In this document: positions 8,125-17,152 of the stretch, piece by piece
Layout: each line of letters opens with the position of its first letter
Position numbering within the stretch: the stretch's first letter is position 1
Assembly (NCBI GenBank): GCA_026461395.1
Contig: JAPJNA010000025.1
Span: 1-52,161 of the forward strand
Reading direction: 5' to 3'
Origin: Chthoniobacterales bacterium
GTDB taxonomy: Bacteria; Verrucomicrobiota; Verrucomicrobiia; Chthoniobacterales; UBA6821
DNA length: 52,161 nucleotides
The notes under the pieces: generated by a model
Told to the model about the DNA's origin: nothing
Seen by the model: only the letters and a program-made list of their open reading frames with translations
Database searches by the model: none
Made by a program: the position numbers and the translations under genes

Positions 8125-9411
8125 ATGACAGCTGCCGAAGTCCCTCATCATCTCCCCGGGCCTCTGCTCCTGCTCCCCTTTCTTCTTCAATTACTAGCCA
8201 TCGCCATGATGCCTTTCCTAGCTCATGACTGGTGGGAGCGGCATTACCCAAAGGTTTCGGTAATCCTCGGGGGAAGCACGGCGCTTTATTACCTGCTGAT
8301 TCTTGGACGAGGCGAGCACCTGCTCGAGCCTCTGCATGAGTACATCAGCTTTGTTGTCATCATGGCTGCCCTTTTTATCGTAGCGGGGGGTATCCATATC
8401 AGGGTCTATGGTGAGGCCACACCATGGAAGAACGTCCTCTTTCTCTTGATTGGTTCGGTTTTGGCCAGTGTTATCGGCACCACGGGAGCCTCTATGCTGC
8501 TTATCCGTCCGTGGGTGCGGATGAATCGATACCGCATCACCGGGTTCCATACGGCCTTCTTCATCTTCCTGATCGCCAATGTCGGCGGCGGCCTCACGCC
8601 TATCGGCGATCCTCCGCTCTTCCTGGGCTTTCTTAAGGGAGTCCCCTTCTGGTGGACGCTGGAGCATCTCTGGCGGCCGTGGTTGTTGGTCGTCAGCCTG
8701 CTGATCGGGATTTTTTATTTTATCGACCGAGAGAATTTCCTGCGTGCTCCCCGCGCTGTCCGAGAGGAGGAGACTGCTGAAGAGCGCTGGGCCTTCGAGG
8801 GATTTGGGAACCTGCTCCCCATGGCAGCCATCATTGGTGCGGTGTTTCTTCCCAGCCCTTGGAGAGAGATCATGATGGCGGCCGCCGCCTTCCTGTCGTG
8901 GTATCTCACTCCGCGACTCACTCACGAGAAGAATGACTTTAGCTTCGCTCCGATCAAGGAGGTGGGGTGGCTCTTTCTGGGTATTTTTGCCACGATGGTT
9001 CCTGCCCTTGATTATCTGGAGTATCACGCCCAGCAGTTGGCAGGGTCGATGGGAATGGGTTCGATGCACTTCTACTACCTGACCGGCATCCTATCCTCGT
9101 TCCTCGACAATGCGCCCACCTACTTGGCCTTCCTCTCGGTGGAGCTAGGTCTGCAGGGCGGGACGCTGGGCGATCCTCAAGATGTCCTTCGCATTGCCAC
9201 CCAAGATCCCAAACACCTGATCGCCATTTCCATGGGGGCCGTCTTTTTCGGCGCTATGACCTATATCGGCAACGGCCCCAATTTTATGGTTAAGAGCGTC
9301 GTTGCACAGTTCGGGGCGCGCCCGCCCAGCTTTTTCGGCTACATCCTCCGCTACGCACTCCCGATTCTGCTCCCGGTGCTAGCGCTGGCCGGTTGGTTGT
9401 TCCTCAGGTAG
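8125..9411 (+). CDS. NhaD-type sodium:proton antiporter / CitMHS_2-like permease
   Basis: 428 residues, almost entirely membrane-embedded with about 11-12 hydrophobic segments. Hallmarks of the ion-transporter superfamily are visible: GTTGASMLLIRPWVR in the first half, then ANVGGGLTPIGDPPLFLGFL, and in the second half LSSFLDNAPTYLAFL and ITYIGNGPNF-type sequence (MTYIGNGPNFMVK). The two half-sites with conserved Gly-Asp and Asp-Asn pairs are where NhaD/CitMHS proteins bind the transported ion. Sodium/proton exchange is the likely role, but citrate or other anion transport cannot be excluded. The 9-bp gap to ribE suggests co-transcription. Confidence 0.82.
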   Translation: MTAAEVPHHLPGPLLLLPFLLQLLAIAMMPFLAHDWWERHYPKVSVILGGSTALYYLLILGRGEHLLEPLHEYISFVVIMAALFIVAGGIHIRVYGEATPWKNVLFLLIGSVLASVIGTTGASMLLIRPWVRMNRYRITGFHTAFFIFLIANVGGGLTPIGDPPLFLGFLKGVPFWWTLEHLWRPWLLVVSLLIGIFYFIDRENFLRAPRAVREEETAEERWAFEGFGNLLPMAAIIGAVFLPSPWREIMMAAAAFLSWYLTPRLTHEKNDFSFAPIKEVGWLFLGIFATMVPALDYLEYHAQQLAGSMGMGSMHFYYLTGILSSFLDNAPTYLAFLSVELGLQGGTLGDPQDVLRIATQDPKHLIAISMGAVFFGAMTYIGNGPNFMVKSVVAQFGARPPSFFGYILRYALPILLPVLALAGWLFLR

Positions 9412-9420
9412 CATATCGCT

Positions 9421-10032
9421 ATGTTCACGGGACTTATTGAATCACTAGGGACTGTTAGCTCGCTTGAGACGCGCGGTGATGCTGCCCGCCTGTTGTTGAA
9501 GACCCCACTTGCCCGGGAACTTTCCCTTGGAGAAAGCCTTGCCGTGAACGGATGCTGCCTGACTGTTACCTCCAAGGAGGAGGGTGTGGTGAGCTTTGAT
9601 CTGCTGGGGGAGACGCTGGCCCGCACAAACCTAGGAGCGCTTACTGCCGGCTCTCGGGTCAATCTGGAGCGGGCCCTTCGTGCCGATGGGCGCTTCGGAG
9701 GCCACTTCGTACAGGGCCATATCGATACCAAAGCCGAGGTGATCTCAGCGGAGTACCAAGGTTCCGATCTCAACCTTCAGATCGAGCTTCCCCCGGCTGG
9801 ATCCCGTTACTTCATTGAAAAAGGATCGATAGCCGTGAATGGGGTTTCCCTCACCGTCTCCTCCCTAACAAGCGATCACTTCGGTCTCTGGATCATCCCT
9901 CACACCCTTCAAGAAACAAATCTGGGCGATCTAAAGAATGGTGATCTCGTGAACCTCGAGTATGACATGCTCGCCAAGTATGCCGAGCGACAAATTGGTA
10001 ATAGGTTCTCGGGCATGGGTGATAGGGACTGA
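9421..10032 (+). CDS. ribE: riboflavin synthase, alpha subunit
   Basis: 203 residues with two tandem lumazine-binding repeats. Repeat 1 begins MFTGLIESLGTV with VNGCCLTV and GGHFVQGHID; repeat 2 carries VNGVSLTVSSL and ends NLEYDMLAKYAER. The enzyme dismutates two 6,7-dimethyl-8-ribityllumazine molecules to riboflavin. It follows the antiporter by 9 bp, and no FMN riboswitch can fit in that gap. The normal end of the family is near YAER; the last 13 residues (QIGNRFSGMGDRD) are encoded by the left arm of an intergenic inverted repeat, suggesting a repeat insertion extended the protein. The flavin supply fits the flavoprotein-rich cluster downstream, but no direct link is shown. Confidence 0.95.
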   Translation: MFTGLIESLGTVSSLETRGDAARLLLKTPLARELSLGESLAVNGCCLTVTSKEEGVVSFDLLGETLARTNLGALTAGSRVNLERALRADGRFGGHFVQGHIDTKAEVISAEYQGSDLNLQIELPPAGSRYFIEKGSIAVNGVSLTVSSLTSDHFGLWIIPHTLQETNLGDLKNGDLVNLEYDMLAKYAERQIGNRFSGMGDRD

Positions 10033-10090
10033 AGATCTTGGCTGTTGTTCTATCCCCTATAGCCCATCCCCGATTCCCCATCACCCAACC
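9996..10090. repeat. imperfect inverted repeat (about 38-bp arms)
   Basis: The segment from GGTAATAGGTTCTCGGGCAT resembles the reverse complement of the segment ending in CCCATCACCC at about two positions in three, with a short non-matching centre. It overlaps the last codons of ribE and fills the gap before the ABC permease. It looks like a dispersed palindromic intergenic repeat and may fold in RNA to separate the two transcripts. Confidence 0.45.
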
Positions 10091-10093
10091 CCC

Positions 10094-11227
10094 ATGCTCC
10101 GCATCGCTCTTCTCATGCTCTTTCGGGATCGAGCTAAGTATGTCATGCTCATTGTCGGACTAACCTTCTGCTCTCTTCTCATGACCCAGCAGTCCTCGGT
10201 CTTTTGCGGACTCATGCTCTGGACCTCGGCGACAGTCCGAAACATCGGGGCCAAGGTGTGGGTCTTCGACGCCAAGGTGGAGCAGGTCAACGAGGTGATC
10301 CCGCTTCGAGAGATCGAGGTCACACGGGTCCGCGGTATACCAGGAGTCGAATGGGCCGTTCCCCTCTATGTCGGCATTGAGCAGGCCCGACTCAGCGACG
10401 GATCCTTCCAGAATGTTCAGTTAGTGGGACTCGACACGGCGACTTTTGTCGGACGCCCCATGCAGATCACCAAGGGAAGGATCGAGGACCTGCGCATGCC
10501 GGACGCCGTCATCATCGACCAAGTCGGCGTTGATAAATTCCGAAAAAAGGGAATCACGATCGATATTGGAACCACCTTTGAGATCAACGACAAGACGGCA
10601 CGTGTCGTGGCGCTCTGCCATGCCAACCGGAGCTTCCTAGGGCAACCTTACATCTACACGACCTATGACCGGGCACTTCAGTTTGCGAAGCCCCAGCGAA
10701 AGATGATGAGCTGCGTCCTGGTAGAGCCCAAGCCGGGGGTTTCCTCTAAAGAGCTTGCAGAGAGCATCAGTGCTATTCCAGGCCTGCGAGCCTTCGAACG
10801 CGACGATCTCTTCTGGAGTACCGTGTGGTGGTACATCAAGAACACCGGCATCCCAATCTCCTTCGGCACGGTTGTTCTAATGGGGGTGATCGTTGGCATC
10901 GCAATCGCTGGACAGACCTTCTACCTCTTCATTCTCGATAATCTCCGCTACCTGGCAGCGCTGAAGGCTATGGGCGCGCGCATGCCGATCTTGGCCGCTA
11001 TGGTCTTTCTCCAATCCTTCTCAGTAGGCTTTGTCGGCTTCGGTCTCGGAGTGGGGTTGACATCGATCTTCGGATACAAGGTTCTCAAAATCGAACAGCC
11101 ACCGTTTTTCATGCCATGGCAGGTGCCGGCCTTTGTGGCAGTGATCATTATCCTCATCTGCTGTTTTTCGGCAGCAATTGGCCTCCGCCAGATCGCAAAG
11201 CTGGAGCCAGCCGTCGTCTTCAAATGA
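10094..11227 (+). CDS. ABC exporter permease, DevC/MacB-like (FtsX domain)
   Basis: 377 residues from the ATG at 10094 (MLRIALLMLFRDRAK); the track's earlier start lies inside ribE. The layout is one membrane helix near the N-terminus (VMLIVGLTFCSLLM), a periplasmic domain of about 200 residues, then three helices near the C-terminus (VVLMGVIVGIAIAGQTFYLF, AAMVFLQSFSVGFVGFGLG, VPAFVAVIIILICCFSAAIG). This is the FtsX/MacB permease topology, closest in length to DevC. Its stop overlaps the start of the ATPase gene (ATGA), so the genes are translationally coupled. With the ATPase and the HlyD-type adaptor it would form a tripartite exporter; the substrate is unknown. Confidence 0.88.
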   Translation: MLRIALLMLFRDRAKYVMLIVGLTFCSLLMTQQSSVFCGLMLWTSATVRNIGAKVWVFDAKVEQVNEVIPLREIEVTRVRGIPGVEWAVPLYVGIEQARLSDGSFQNVQLVGLDTATFVGRPMQITKGRIEDLRMPDAVIIDQVGVDKFRKKGITIDIGTTFEINDKTARVVALCHANRSFLGQPYIYTTYDRALQFAKPQRKMMSCVLVEPKPGVSSKELAESISAIPGLRAFERDDLFWSTVWWYIKNTGIPISFGTVVLMGVIVGIAIAGQTFYLFILDNLRYLAALKAMGARMPILAAMVFLQSFSVGFVGFGLGVGLTSIFGYKVLKIEQPPFFMPWQVPAFVAVIIILICCFSAAIGLRQIAKLEPAVVFK

Positions 11228-11961
11228 TCCCTCACGAAGCATCGCAAGCAGGGTCGGGTTCCATAGCTGTGGCAGTCCGCAACGTGACGAAGATTTTTCC
11301 AAACGGTGACACCCCAACCTATGCCCTGCGTGATGTTTCCTTCGAGGCCCGATGTGGCGAACTCACCATGATCGTCGGCCCCTCGGGTTGCGGAAAGACA
11401 ACCTTACTGAGCGTGATCTGCGGAACGTTGGCGATAGACTCCGGCAGCATCGAGGTCTTTGGAAAAAACCTGGGCTCCATGAGTCCCTCGGAGGTGACCG
11501 GGTTCCGTAGCAAGAACGTGGGATTCATCTTTCAGCAATTCAACCTGATCCCAACCCTCACCGTGGTGGAGAATGTTTCCATCCCGCTCATCCTACAGGG
11601 TTGGAACTACCGCAAGGCCGAGGAAAAAGCTGCAGCGATCCTAAAAGATGTGGGTCTGGGCGAGCGTATTCGATCGTTCCCAAAACAGCTCTCCGGGGGG
11701 CAGCAGCAACGGGTCGCAATCTCCCGTGCCCTAGTCCATGACCCCAAACTCATCATCTGTGACGAACCGACCGCCTCACTGGATGCCAAGACCGGTCATC
11801 ATGCTCTGGAACTTCTCAAGAGGAGCGCCTGTGCCCCCGATCGCTGCGTGATTGTCGTCACCCACGACAGTAGGATTTTTTCCTTCGCAGATTGGATTGC
11901 GGAGATGGAAGATGGCAGAGTCGTGAAGAGTTGTCGCGCCGCCGAATATCATCATGCTTAA
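11224..11961 (+). CDS. ABC exporter ATPase, DevA/LolD/MacB-like
   Basis: 245 residues from the ATG at 11224, which shares ATGA with the permease stop. Walker A is GPSGCGKTT, the Q-loop is FIFQQFNLIPTLT, the signature is LSGGQQQR and Walker B is LIICDEPTASLD, followed by the H-loop VVTHD. These are the LolD/MacB/DevA family patterns; the segment FQQFNLIPTLTVVENV is typical of this subfamily. It supplies ATP hydrolysis for the adjacent permease. The 3' end overlaps the adaptor gene by 8 bp, completing a three-gene operon. Confidence 0.94.
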   Translation: MIPHEASQAGSGSIAVAVRNVTKIFPNGDTPTYALRDVSFEARCGELTMIVGPSGCGKTTLLSVICGTLAIDSGSIEVFGKNLGSMSPSEVTGFRSKNVGFIFQQFNLIPTLTVVENVSIPLILQGWNYRKAEEKAAAILKDVGLGERIRSFPKQLSGGQQQRVAISRALVHDPKLIICDEPTASLDAKTGHHALELLKRSACAPDRCVIVVTHDSRIFSFADWIAEMEDGRVVKSCRAAEYHHA

Positions 11962-12946
11962 ACGTCTCAGCATCTTCCTGGCCCTTACGGGGATCCTCGC
12001 AGTCACCCTGCTCGTGTTCCGACTGAAGAAAGCCCCGCCAACACCAATCCCCTTGGTTGAACCGTCACGGGCACCCTATACCGACTCCATCGGGGCTCGC
12101 GGGATCGTTGAGGCGGTCAACGAGAACGTCATCGTTGCACCGATTCTGCCAGGAATGATCACGGATATCTACGTGAACGTCGGGGACTTGGTGAAAAAGG
12201 GAGCCCCCCTCTTCCGACAGGATACCCGTGACGCTGGGGCTAAGGTCAGCGCCCAGCAGGCCCAGGTCGTACTCTTGGAAGCGCGCGTCAAGGAATCGGA
12301 GGTGAAGGTAGCCGACAAGCAGGATGATCTGGTGCGAGCTGACCGACTGCTCTCGCAGAGGGTGATTAGCGACGATGTGCAGAGGAGGAAGTATTTTGAA
12401 CTTAAGTCGGCAGAGTCCGCCCTTGACTCCGCGCGCGCAGAACTACTCCTGGCTCGCGCCCAGTTGACTCAGGCGGAAGTGACTCTCGATCTGCTCACCG
12501 TCCGCGCACCGCGGGATGGTGAGATACTCCGGCAGAACATGCACGAGGGGGAATACGCGGGGGTCGCTTCTTCCGATCCGAACGCTCCTTCACTACTGCT
12601 TGGGGAAACAACCCACCTGCAACTCCGTGCCGACGTGGATGAGGATAGCGCTTCGCGTGTTCAAACAGGCGCTGTTGCCGTCGCCTACATCAAGGGGATG
12701 CACTCTGACCCAATCCCTCTTCGCTTCGTCCGGATCGAACCCTACATCACCGTGAAAAAGTCGCTCACCGGCGATAGCAGCGAGCGCGTCGATACCCGCG
12801 TTCTGCAGGTGATCTACCAGTTCGACAAGACCAAGGTGCCCGTCTATGTCGGCCAGCAGATGGATGTCTTCATCGAGGGTAAAGCCCCTCGTCTTCCGCA
12901 ACCCGAGAACGACAAAAAGATTCTTCTCACGCCCAAATCACCCTGA
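11954..12946 (+). CDS. HlyD/DevB-family periplasmic adaptor subunit
   Basis: 330 residues. There is an N-terminal membrane anchor (LSIFLALTGILAVTLLVF), a biotinyl-lipoyl half-domain (VNENVIVAPILPGMITDIYV with VGDLVKKGAPLF), a helical hairpin of about residues 95-185 rich in Ala/Glu/Lys, the second lipoyl half (LTVRAPRDGEIL) and a beta-barrel domain. This is the membrane fusion protein design that bridges an inner-membrane ABC pump to an outer-membrane duct. It overlaps the ATPase gene. No outer-membrane TolC partner is encoded nearby. It ends 39 bp before the convergent photolyase gene. Confidence 0.9.
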   Translation: MLKRLSIFLALTGILAVTLLVFRLKKAPPTPIPLVEPSRAPYTDSIGARGIVEAVNENVIVAPILPGMITDIYVNVGDLVKKGAPLFRQDTRDAGAKVSAQQAQVVLLEARVKESEVKVADKQDDLVRADRLLSQRVISDDVQRRKYFELKSAESALDSARAELLLARAQLTQAEVTLDLLTVRAPRDGEILRQNMHEGEYAGVASSDPNAPSLLLGETTHLQLRADVDEDSASRVQTGAVAVAYIKGMHSDPIPLRFVRIEPYITVKKSLTGDSSERVDTRVLQVIYQFDKTKVPVYVGQQMDVFIEGKAPRLPQPENDKKILLTPKSP

Positions 12947-12985
12947 GCCTGACGGTTGTGATAGGGACGAAAGGCGATACCAGAT

Positions 12986-14560
12986 TCAAGAAAAACTCTC
13001 TTGATGATGGCTCAAGGAGTCTAAAAAGCTCTCCGCCTCGGCGACGATTTTAAGACGCTCCTTGGCATCACGTTTTTGCCATGACCGGACAGGCATTGCG
13101 GTTCTCGGATTTCGGATTAAGAGATCCTGATTCGTATGGAAAAAATTCCAATAGAGTAAATTCAGTGGGCAGGCCCCTTTACCGCTCTTGATGCTGGGAC
13201 TGAATGAACAAGAGCTGCAATAGTTGCTCATTTTGCTGATGTAGGCGCCACTGGCCGCATACGGCTTGGTAGCCATGAATCCACCATCCGCGTGGAGGGC
13301 CATGCCGAGCACATTTGCAGCCATCACCCAATCATGGGCATCGACATACATTTCGTTAAACCATCGGAGAGCTTCCTGAGGGTTAATCCCAGCCATCAGT
13401 AAAAAGTTCCCCAGAACCATGAGCCGCTGGATGTGGTGATTGAAACCCTTATCTAGCGTTCCCCGCAGGGCTGTGGACAAGCAGTTCATCGAGGTCTCAC
13501 CGGAGTAGAAGAACTCGGGTAGCGACCGTGTTGCGCTAAGACCATTGACCGAGGCGTACTCAGGCATTTTTAGCCAGTAGACACCGTTCACAAACTCCCG
13601 CCAGCCGATCACTTGCCTGATAAATCCCTCCACGGCATGGAGAGGTGCCTTCCCTTCTTTAAAGGCCTTCTCTGCCGCCAGCGCGCACTCCATCGGGTCG
13701 AGCAATCCAATGTTGAGCATTGGTGAGAGGATGGAATGAAAGAGATCGCTATCTTCCGACACCATCAAGTCCTGCCAGGTGCCGAATTCCGGCAAGCGAG
13801 ATTCGATGAATTCACGAAGACATTCCAGGGAGACCTCCCTCGTAACCGGCAAGGCAAAGTCAGCGGCTTTACCCAGTGCATCCGGGTAGATCGTTGCCAA
13901 CTCACGAGCGACTTCCTGTGTGATTTCATCCTGTGGCAGCTGACGCGAGTGTTTCGGTCGAGGCATGCCCGCTTTCTTCCAGTCGGCAAAGGTAGCGCGA
14001 TTCTCCTGATCGTAGTTCCACTGCCCTCCGAGTGGCTTGGAGGAATCATCAGCCTCCATAAGCAGTCCCGTGCGACGACGCATCTCGCGATAAAAGGTCT
14101 CCATGAGAAGACGCTTCTTAACACCTGCCATCTCCAGAAAATCCTCCCGGGAGCACAAAAACTGAGTCGTTGGGATGATCGTTAGCGGGACAGGTAATTT
14201 AATTCCCAACATCTTCAGCGCCAACTGCTCGTCATAATTATTCGGCTGGGTAACAAGAACGGATGAAGGCTTTTGATCCCTGCAATGCGCTTCCAAAACG
14301 GATCGCATATCAGCTGCATTCTCCAACCGATGGTACTCCACGTCCCACCCATCAGCTTTCCGTTCCTCTGCGTAGTGTCGCATGGCAGAGAGCAGAAGCA
14401 TGAGACGATGCCTATGGTAGGGCAACTTGCCGAATGTCTGTCTCGACTCAACAAAGAGGAGGCGATCCCTCCCCTTTCTGGCCGATACGAGGGCCGCATT
14501 ACGCTCCGAGAGCTGATCCGGGAGGATCAAAATGGAGTGCTTTTCAGAAGAAATAGGCAT
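12986..14560 (-). CDS. iron-sulfur bacterial cryptochrome/photolyase (FeS-BCP, PhrB/CryB type)
   Basis: 524 residues, the size of the FeS-BCP family ((6-4) photolyase PhrB and CryB). The N-terminal Rossmann-like domain opens with HSILILPDQLSERN; the C-terminal helical domain binds FAD. Three of the four cluster cysteines are clear in YCSSCSFSPS...GACPLN, with spacing C-x2-C-x12-C exactly as in PhrB. The fourth is probably in NCLSTALRG about 88 residues earlier, again the PhrB spacing. Such proteins carry a [4Fe-4S] cluster and repair (6-4) photoproducts or sense light. It is transcribed away from the DUF3050 gene across a 147-bp shared promoter region. Confidence 0.92.
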   Translation of the reverse strand: MPISSEKHSILILPDQLSERNAALVSARKGRDRLLFVESRQTFGKLPYHRHRLMLLLSAMRHYAEERKADGWDVEYHRLENAADMRSVLEAHCRDQKPSSVLVTQPNNYDEQLALKMLGIKLPVPLTIIPTTQFLCSREDFLEMAGVKKRLLMETFYREMRRRTGLLMEADDSSKPLGGQWNYDQENRATFADWKKAGMPRPKHSRQLPQDEITQEVARELATIYPDALGKAADFALPVTREVSLECLREFIESRLPEFGTWQDLMVSEDSDLFHSILSPMLNIGLLDPMECALAAEKAFKEGKAPLHAVEGFIRQVIGWREFVNGVYWLKMPEYASVNGLSATRSLPEFFYSGETSMNCLSTALRGTLDKGFNHHIQRLMVLGNFLLMAGINPQEALRWFNEMYVDAHDWVMAANVLGMALHADGGFMATKPYAASGAYISKMSNYCSSCSFSPSIKSGKGACPLNLLYWNFFHTNQDLLIRNPRTAMPVRSWQKRDAKERLKIVAEAESFLDSLSHHQESFS

Positions 14561-14707
14561 AGGTGATTAGGGAAATAATAATCAGTCCCAGAGGCATTGC
14601 AGGCGCAAATATCAGACTGTCTGATAGGTTTTTTACGATTTTAGAACCAGAACTTAGGCAAAGTGTCAGGAAGGGTGCCAAATTGACGTCCCTGCTAAGA
14701 TTCATCT

Positions 14708-15499
14708 ATGAGCAATAATCTTTCGACCACAGAGAAACATCTTGCAGAAACGCTTAGGCCTGACCTGCAGGCTATTGAGTCACATCCGGTTTTTGGTTCA
14801 GTTCAATCGGAAGCCCAGCTCCGCACGTTCATGGAGTATCATGTCTTTCCCGTCTGGGATTTCATGTCTCTACTGAAGTTTCTGCAGGCCGAGCTTGCTC
14901 CCGCCACTTGGCCTTGGATGCCCCGGCCCCATGGCGATCTTGTGCGGTTGGTCAACGACATCGTGACCGGTGAGGAGTCTGACAAGCTTCCGAAATCACA
15001 CCGGTTGGAGAGCACCCATGCAAGTCACTTCGACCTCTACCTCATGGCGATGCGCGAGGTCGGGGCCGACACCGCCCCGATCACCGAGTTCCTCAAGGTC
15101 GTCCGATCACGGGGGCTTGATGCCGCTCTTGAGGCACCGATGGTGTCAGAACCCTCGCGGGCCTTCATGAAGGATACCTTTGCTCTACTGCGCGAGGGGA
15201 AAGCTCATAACGTCGCGGCCTCGTTCTCCTTCGGCCGCGAGAACGTCATCCCCGGCATGTTCAACTCGCTACTGGACAAGCTCGGCATCGGCGAGGATCG
15301 GGCCCCGATCTTCCATTATTATCTCAAGAGGCATGCCGAACTCGACGGCGACGAGCACGGGCCAGCCGCGCTCCGTCTGGTAGCCACGCTCTGCGGCGAT
15401 GATCCGGCAAAGCTCACGGAAGCCATCGAGGCCGCAAAGGCCGCCCTTGCGAGCCGTGCCCGTCTCTGGGACCGCGTGCAGGGAACGCTGAACGCCTGA
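14708..15499 (+). CDS. DUF3050 family protein (haem-oxygenase-like fold)
   Basis: 263 residues, full length for DUF3050. Conserved family stretches include MEYHVFPVWDFMSLLKFLQ and the His/Glu-rich segments IVTGEESDKLP, ESTHASHFDLYLMAM, FSFGRENVIPGMF and HYYLKRHAELDGDEHGP. The helical, His- and Glu-rich character fits a haem-oxygenase-like diiron fold (HDO), where these side chains bind two metals; that is an inference. The biochemical role of the family is not known to me. It heads a plus-strand run that continues with DUF2256, a cryptochrome-type protein, an ADP-ribosylglycohydrolase and a second FAD protein. Confidence 0.85.
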   Translation: MSNNLSTTEKHLAETLRPDLQAIESHPVFGSVQSEAQLRTFMEYHVFPVWDFMSLLKFLQAELAPATWPWMPRPHGDLVRLVNDIVTGEESDKLPKSHRLESTHASHFDLYLMAMREVGADTAPITEFLKVVRSRGLDAALEAPMVSEPSRAFMKDTFALLREGKAHNVAASFSFGRENVIPGMFNSLLDKLGIGEDRAPIFHYYLKRHAELDGDEHGPAALRLVATLCGDDPAKLTEAIEAAKAALASRARLWDRVQGTLNA

Positions 15500-15509
15500 T
15501 ACCCTCGTC

Positions 15510-15677
15510 ATGCGCCGCGAGGGAAAAGCGGTCCGCAAGTCCGATCTTCCGGAGAAGATCTGCCTGCACTGCAACCGCCCGTTCGCATGGCGCAAGAAAT
15601 GGGAGCGCGACTGGGAGTCCATCACCTGCTGCAGCGAAGCCTGCAAGGGAGAGTTAAAACGAAGCCGTCGCAAGTAA
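15510..15677 (+). CDS. DUF2256 small zinc-ribbon-like protein
   Basis: 55 residues and absent from the ORF track because of its length. The start is the ATG at 15510 and the TAA is at 15675-15677. The product is very basic with four regularly spaced cysteines in ICLHCNRPFAWRKKWERDW and ITCCSEACKGELKR, the DUF2256 pattern (C-x2-C then C-x3-C with an extra Cys). It probably binds zinc and nucleic acid or a partner protein. DUF2256 genes are often found beside photolyase/cryptochrome genes, and here the next gene, 2 bp downstream, is one. The tight spacing implies co-translation. Confidence 0.88.
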   Translation: MRREGKAVRKSDLPEKICLHCNRPFAWRKKWERDWESITCCSEACKGELKRSRRK

Positions 15678-15679
15678 TC

Positions 15680-17119
15680 ATGAACACTCGGGAGCGGGTT
15701 CATCTGGTCTGGCTGAAGAGGGATCTGCGCCTCCACGATCATGCCCCACTGGCTGAGGCTTCGCGGCGGTGTGCCGCAGGAGAAAAAGCCCTCGCCCTCT
15801 ATGTCCACGAGACAGACTACTGGGCTACCGACAAGGCCTCGCCGGATCAATGGGGGTTTGTGGCGGAATGTCTGCGGGACCTTGCGACGAAGCTTGAAAA
15901 AATCAACTGCCCATTGCTGATCGCGGAAGCTCCCTCCGCAGAGATCGTGTTGGAATCCTTCTTTGATCACTACGAGGTAGCGGAACTCCTCTGCCATCAG
16001 GAAACGGGCAACGGCTGGACCTTTGATCGGGATAAGCGCGCGCTTTGGCTTTGCAGGGAACGAAGCATCCCTGTGCGAGAATTTCTCCAGAACGCCGTGG
16101 TTCGTGGCCGGAACAGACCACCCGAGAAGCCAGAGCATCAGTCTTTATGGAGAGAGTGGATTTTGGAAGTGCAAGCCCCGACCCCTCGGTTCTGGAGCGC
16201 CCCTTCCACCCTGCCGCCGCAGTTCGCCTCCCCCGATCTCTCGACACCGGCAACCATCACGCGTCAACGTGGCGGCGAGGCTCGGGCTCTCGGGTTGCTG
16301 GAGAGTTTCCTGAACGAGCGTTGTCTCCTGCACGACGGATACCGTGTGGAAATGGGAAGCCCCCTGCATGCCCACGAGGCCTGCTCACGCCTCTCCCCGC
16401 ATCTTACCTGGGGGAGTCTCTCGACAAAGCGGGCGTCTCAGGACGCCATGGCACGAGAGCCGCGCCCACCTCACGGGAGCATGATGCACCGCAACAGCTT
16501 CCACCGCCGGCTTCGCTGGCGGGATCATTTCCTGCAGAAATTCGAGTCGCTGCCATGGATGGAATTCCGCTGCATTAATCCCTCGAGGGAAACTCTCCAC
16601 GGATGGGATCAAGTTGCTTATGAGCGCTGGGTCTCGGGCATGACGGGATATCCTTTCGTCGACGCCTGCATGCGCTCGCTCAATGCCACGAAATGGATCA
16701 ACTTCCGCGCCCGGGCCATGCTTGTCTCGTTTGCCTCCTATGCGCTCAATCTCGATTGGCGGCGATTTGCTCCCCATCTCGCGCGCACATTCCTCGACTA
16801 CGAACCAGGTATCCATTACAGCCAGCTCCAGATGCAGGCGGGCACCACCTATGGCTCCCCTCCGAGGATATACAATCCGATAAAGCAGTCTCTGGAGAAG
16901 GATCCCGATGGGGAATTTATCCGCCATTGGGTTCCGGAGCTTCGCGATATTTCAAGCAACTCAATTCATCTTCCCCAAGACGTCAACCGACCGGGCTATC
17001 CAGCCGCAATCGTCTCACCAGGATCGCTCTGGCGCGTCATGCGATCAAACGGCCCAAAGACTCAGAATTCTAAGACAAAGAAACCTGAGCTTCAGCCGGA
17101 GCTGTTCCTTCCCGATTGA
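15680..17119 (+). CDS. cryptochrome/photolyase family FAD protein
   Basis: 479 residues from the ATG at 15680; the track's longer start overlaps DUF2256. The N-terminal antenna-type domain opens VHLVWLKRDLRLHDHAPLAEA, the photolyase hallmark. The C-terminal FAD-binding domain includes LRWRDHFLQKFE, TGYPFVDACMRSLNATKWIN and FLDYEPGIHYSQLQMQAGTT. At the place where E. coli photolyase has WQW (including the FAD-proximal Trp of the electron-transfer triad), this protein has LQM. It therefore belongs to a separate clade, and either photoreduction uses another route or the role is not classical CPD repair. It sits in the DUF3050-DUF2256 run and is followed 33 bp later by the ADP-ribosylglycohydrolase. 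Confidence 0.9.
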   Translation: MNTRERVHLVWLKRDLRLHDHAPLAEASRRCAAGEKALALYVHETDYWATDKASPDQWGFVAECLRDLATKLEKINCPLLIAEAPSAEIVLESFFDHYEVAELLCHQETGNGWTFDRDKRALWLCRERSIPVREFLQNAVVRGRNRPPEKPEHQSLWREWILEVQAPTPRFWSAPSTLPPQFASPDLSTPATITRQRGGEARALGLLESFLNERCLLHDGYRVEMGSPLHAHEACSRLSPHLTWGSLSTKRASQDAMAREPRPPHGSMMHRNSFHRRLRWRDHFLQKFESLPWMEFRCINPSRETLHGWDQVAYERWVSGMTGYPFVDACMRSLNATKWINFRARAMLVSFASYALNLDWRRFAPHLARTFLDYEPGIHYSQLQMQAGTTYGSPPRIYNPIKQSLEKDPDGEFIRHWVPELRDISSNSIHLPQDVNRPGYPAAIVSPGSLWRVMRSNGPKTQNSKTKKPELQPELFLPD

Positions 17120-17152
17120 TGATTTTTGCAGGCGGGATACTCTTTTAACGAG

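Noticed and set aside
8218-9069. 283-aa minus-strand ORF opposite the antiporter
   Set aside because: Low-complexity charged sequence with no family features; the membrane protein on the plus strand is clear.
9412-9420. FMN riboswitch before ribE
   Set aside because: Only 9 bp separate the antiporter stop and ribE start; no room for the RNA element.
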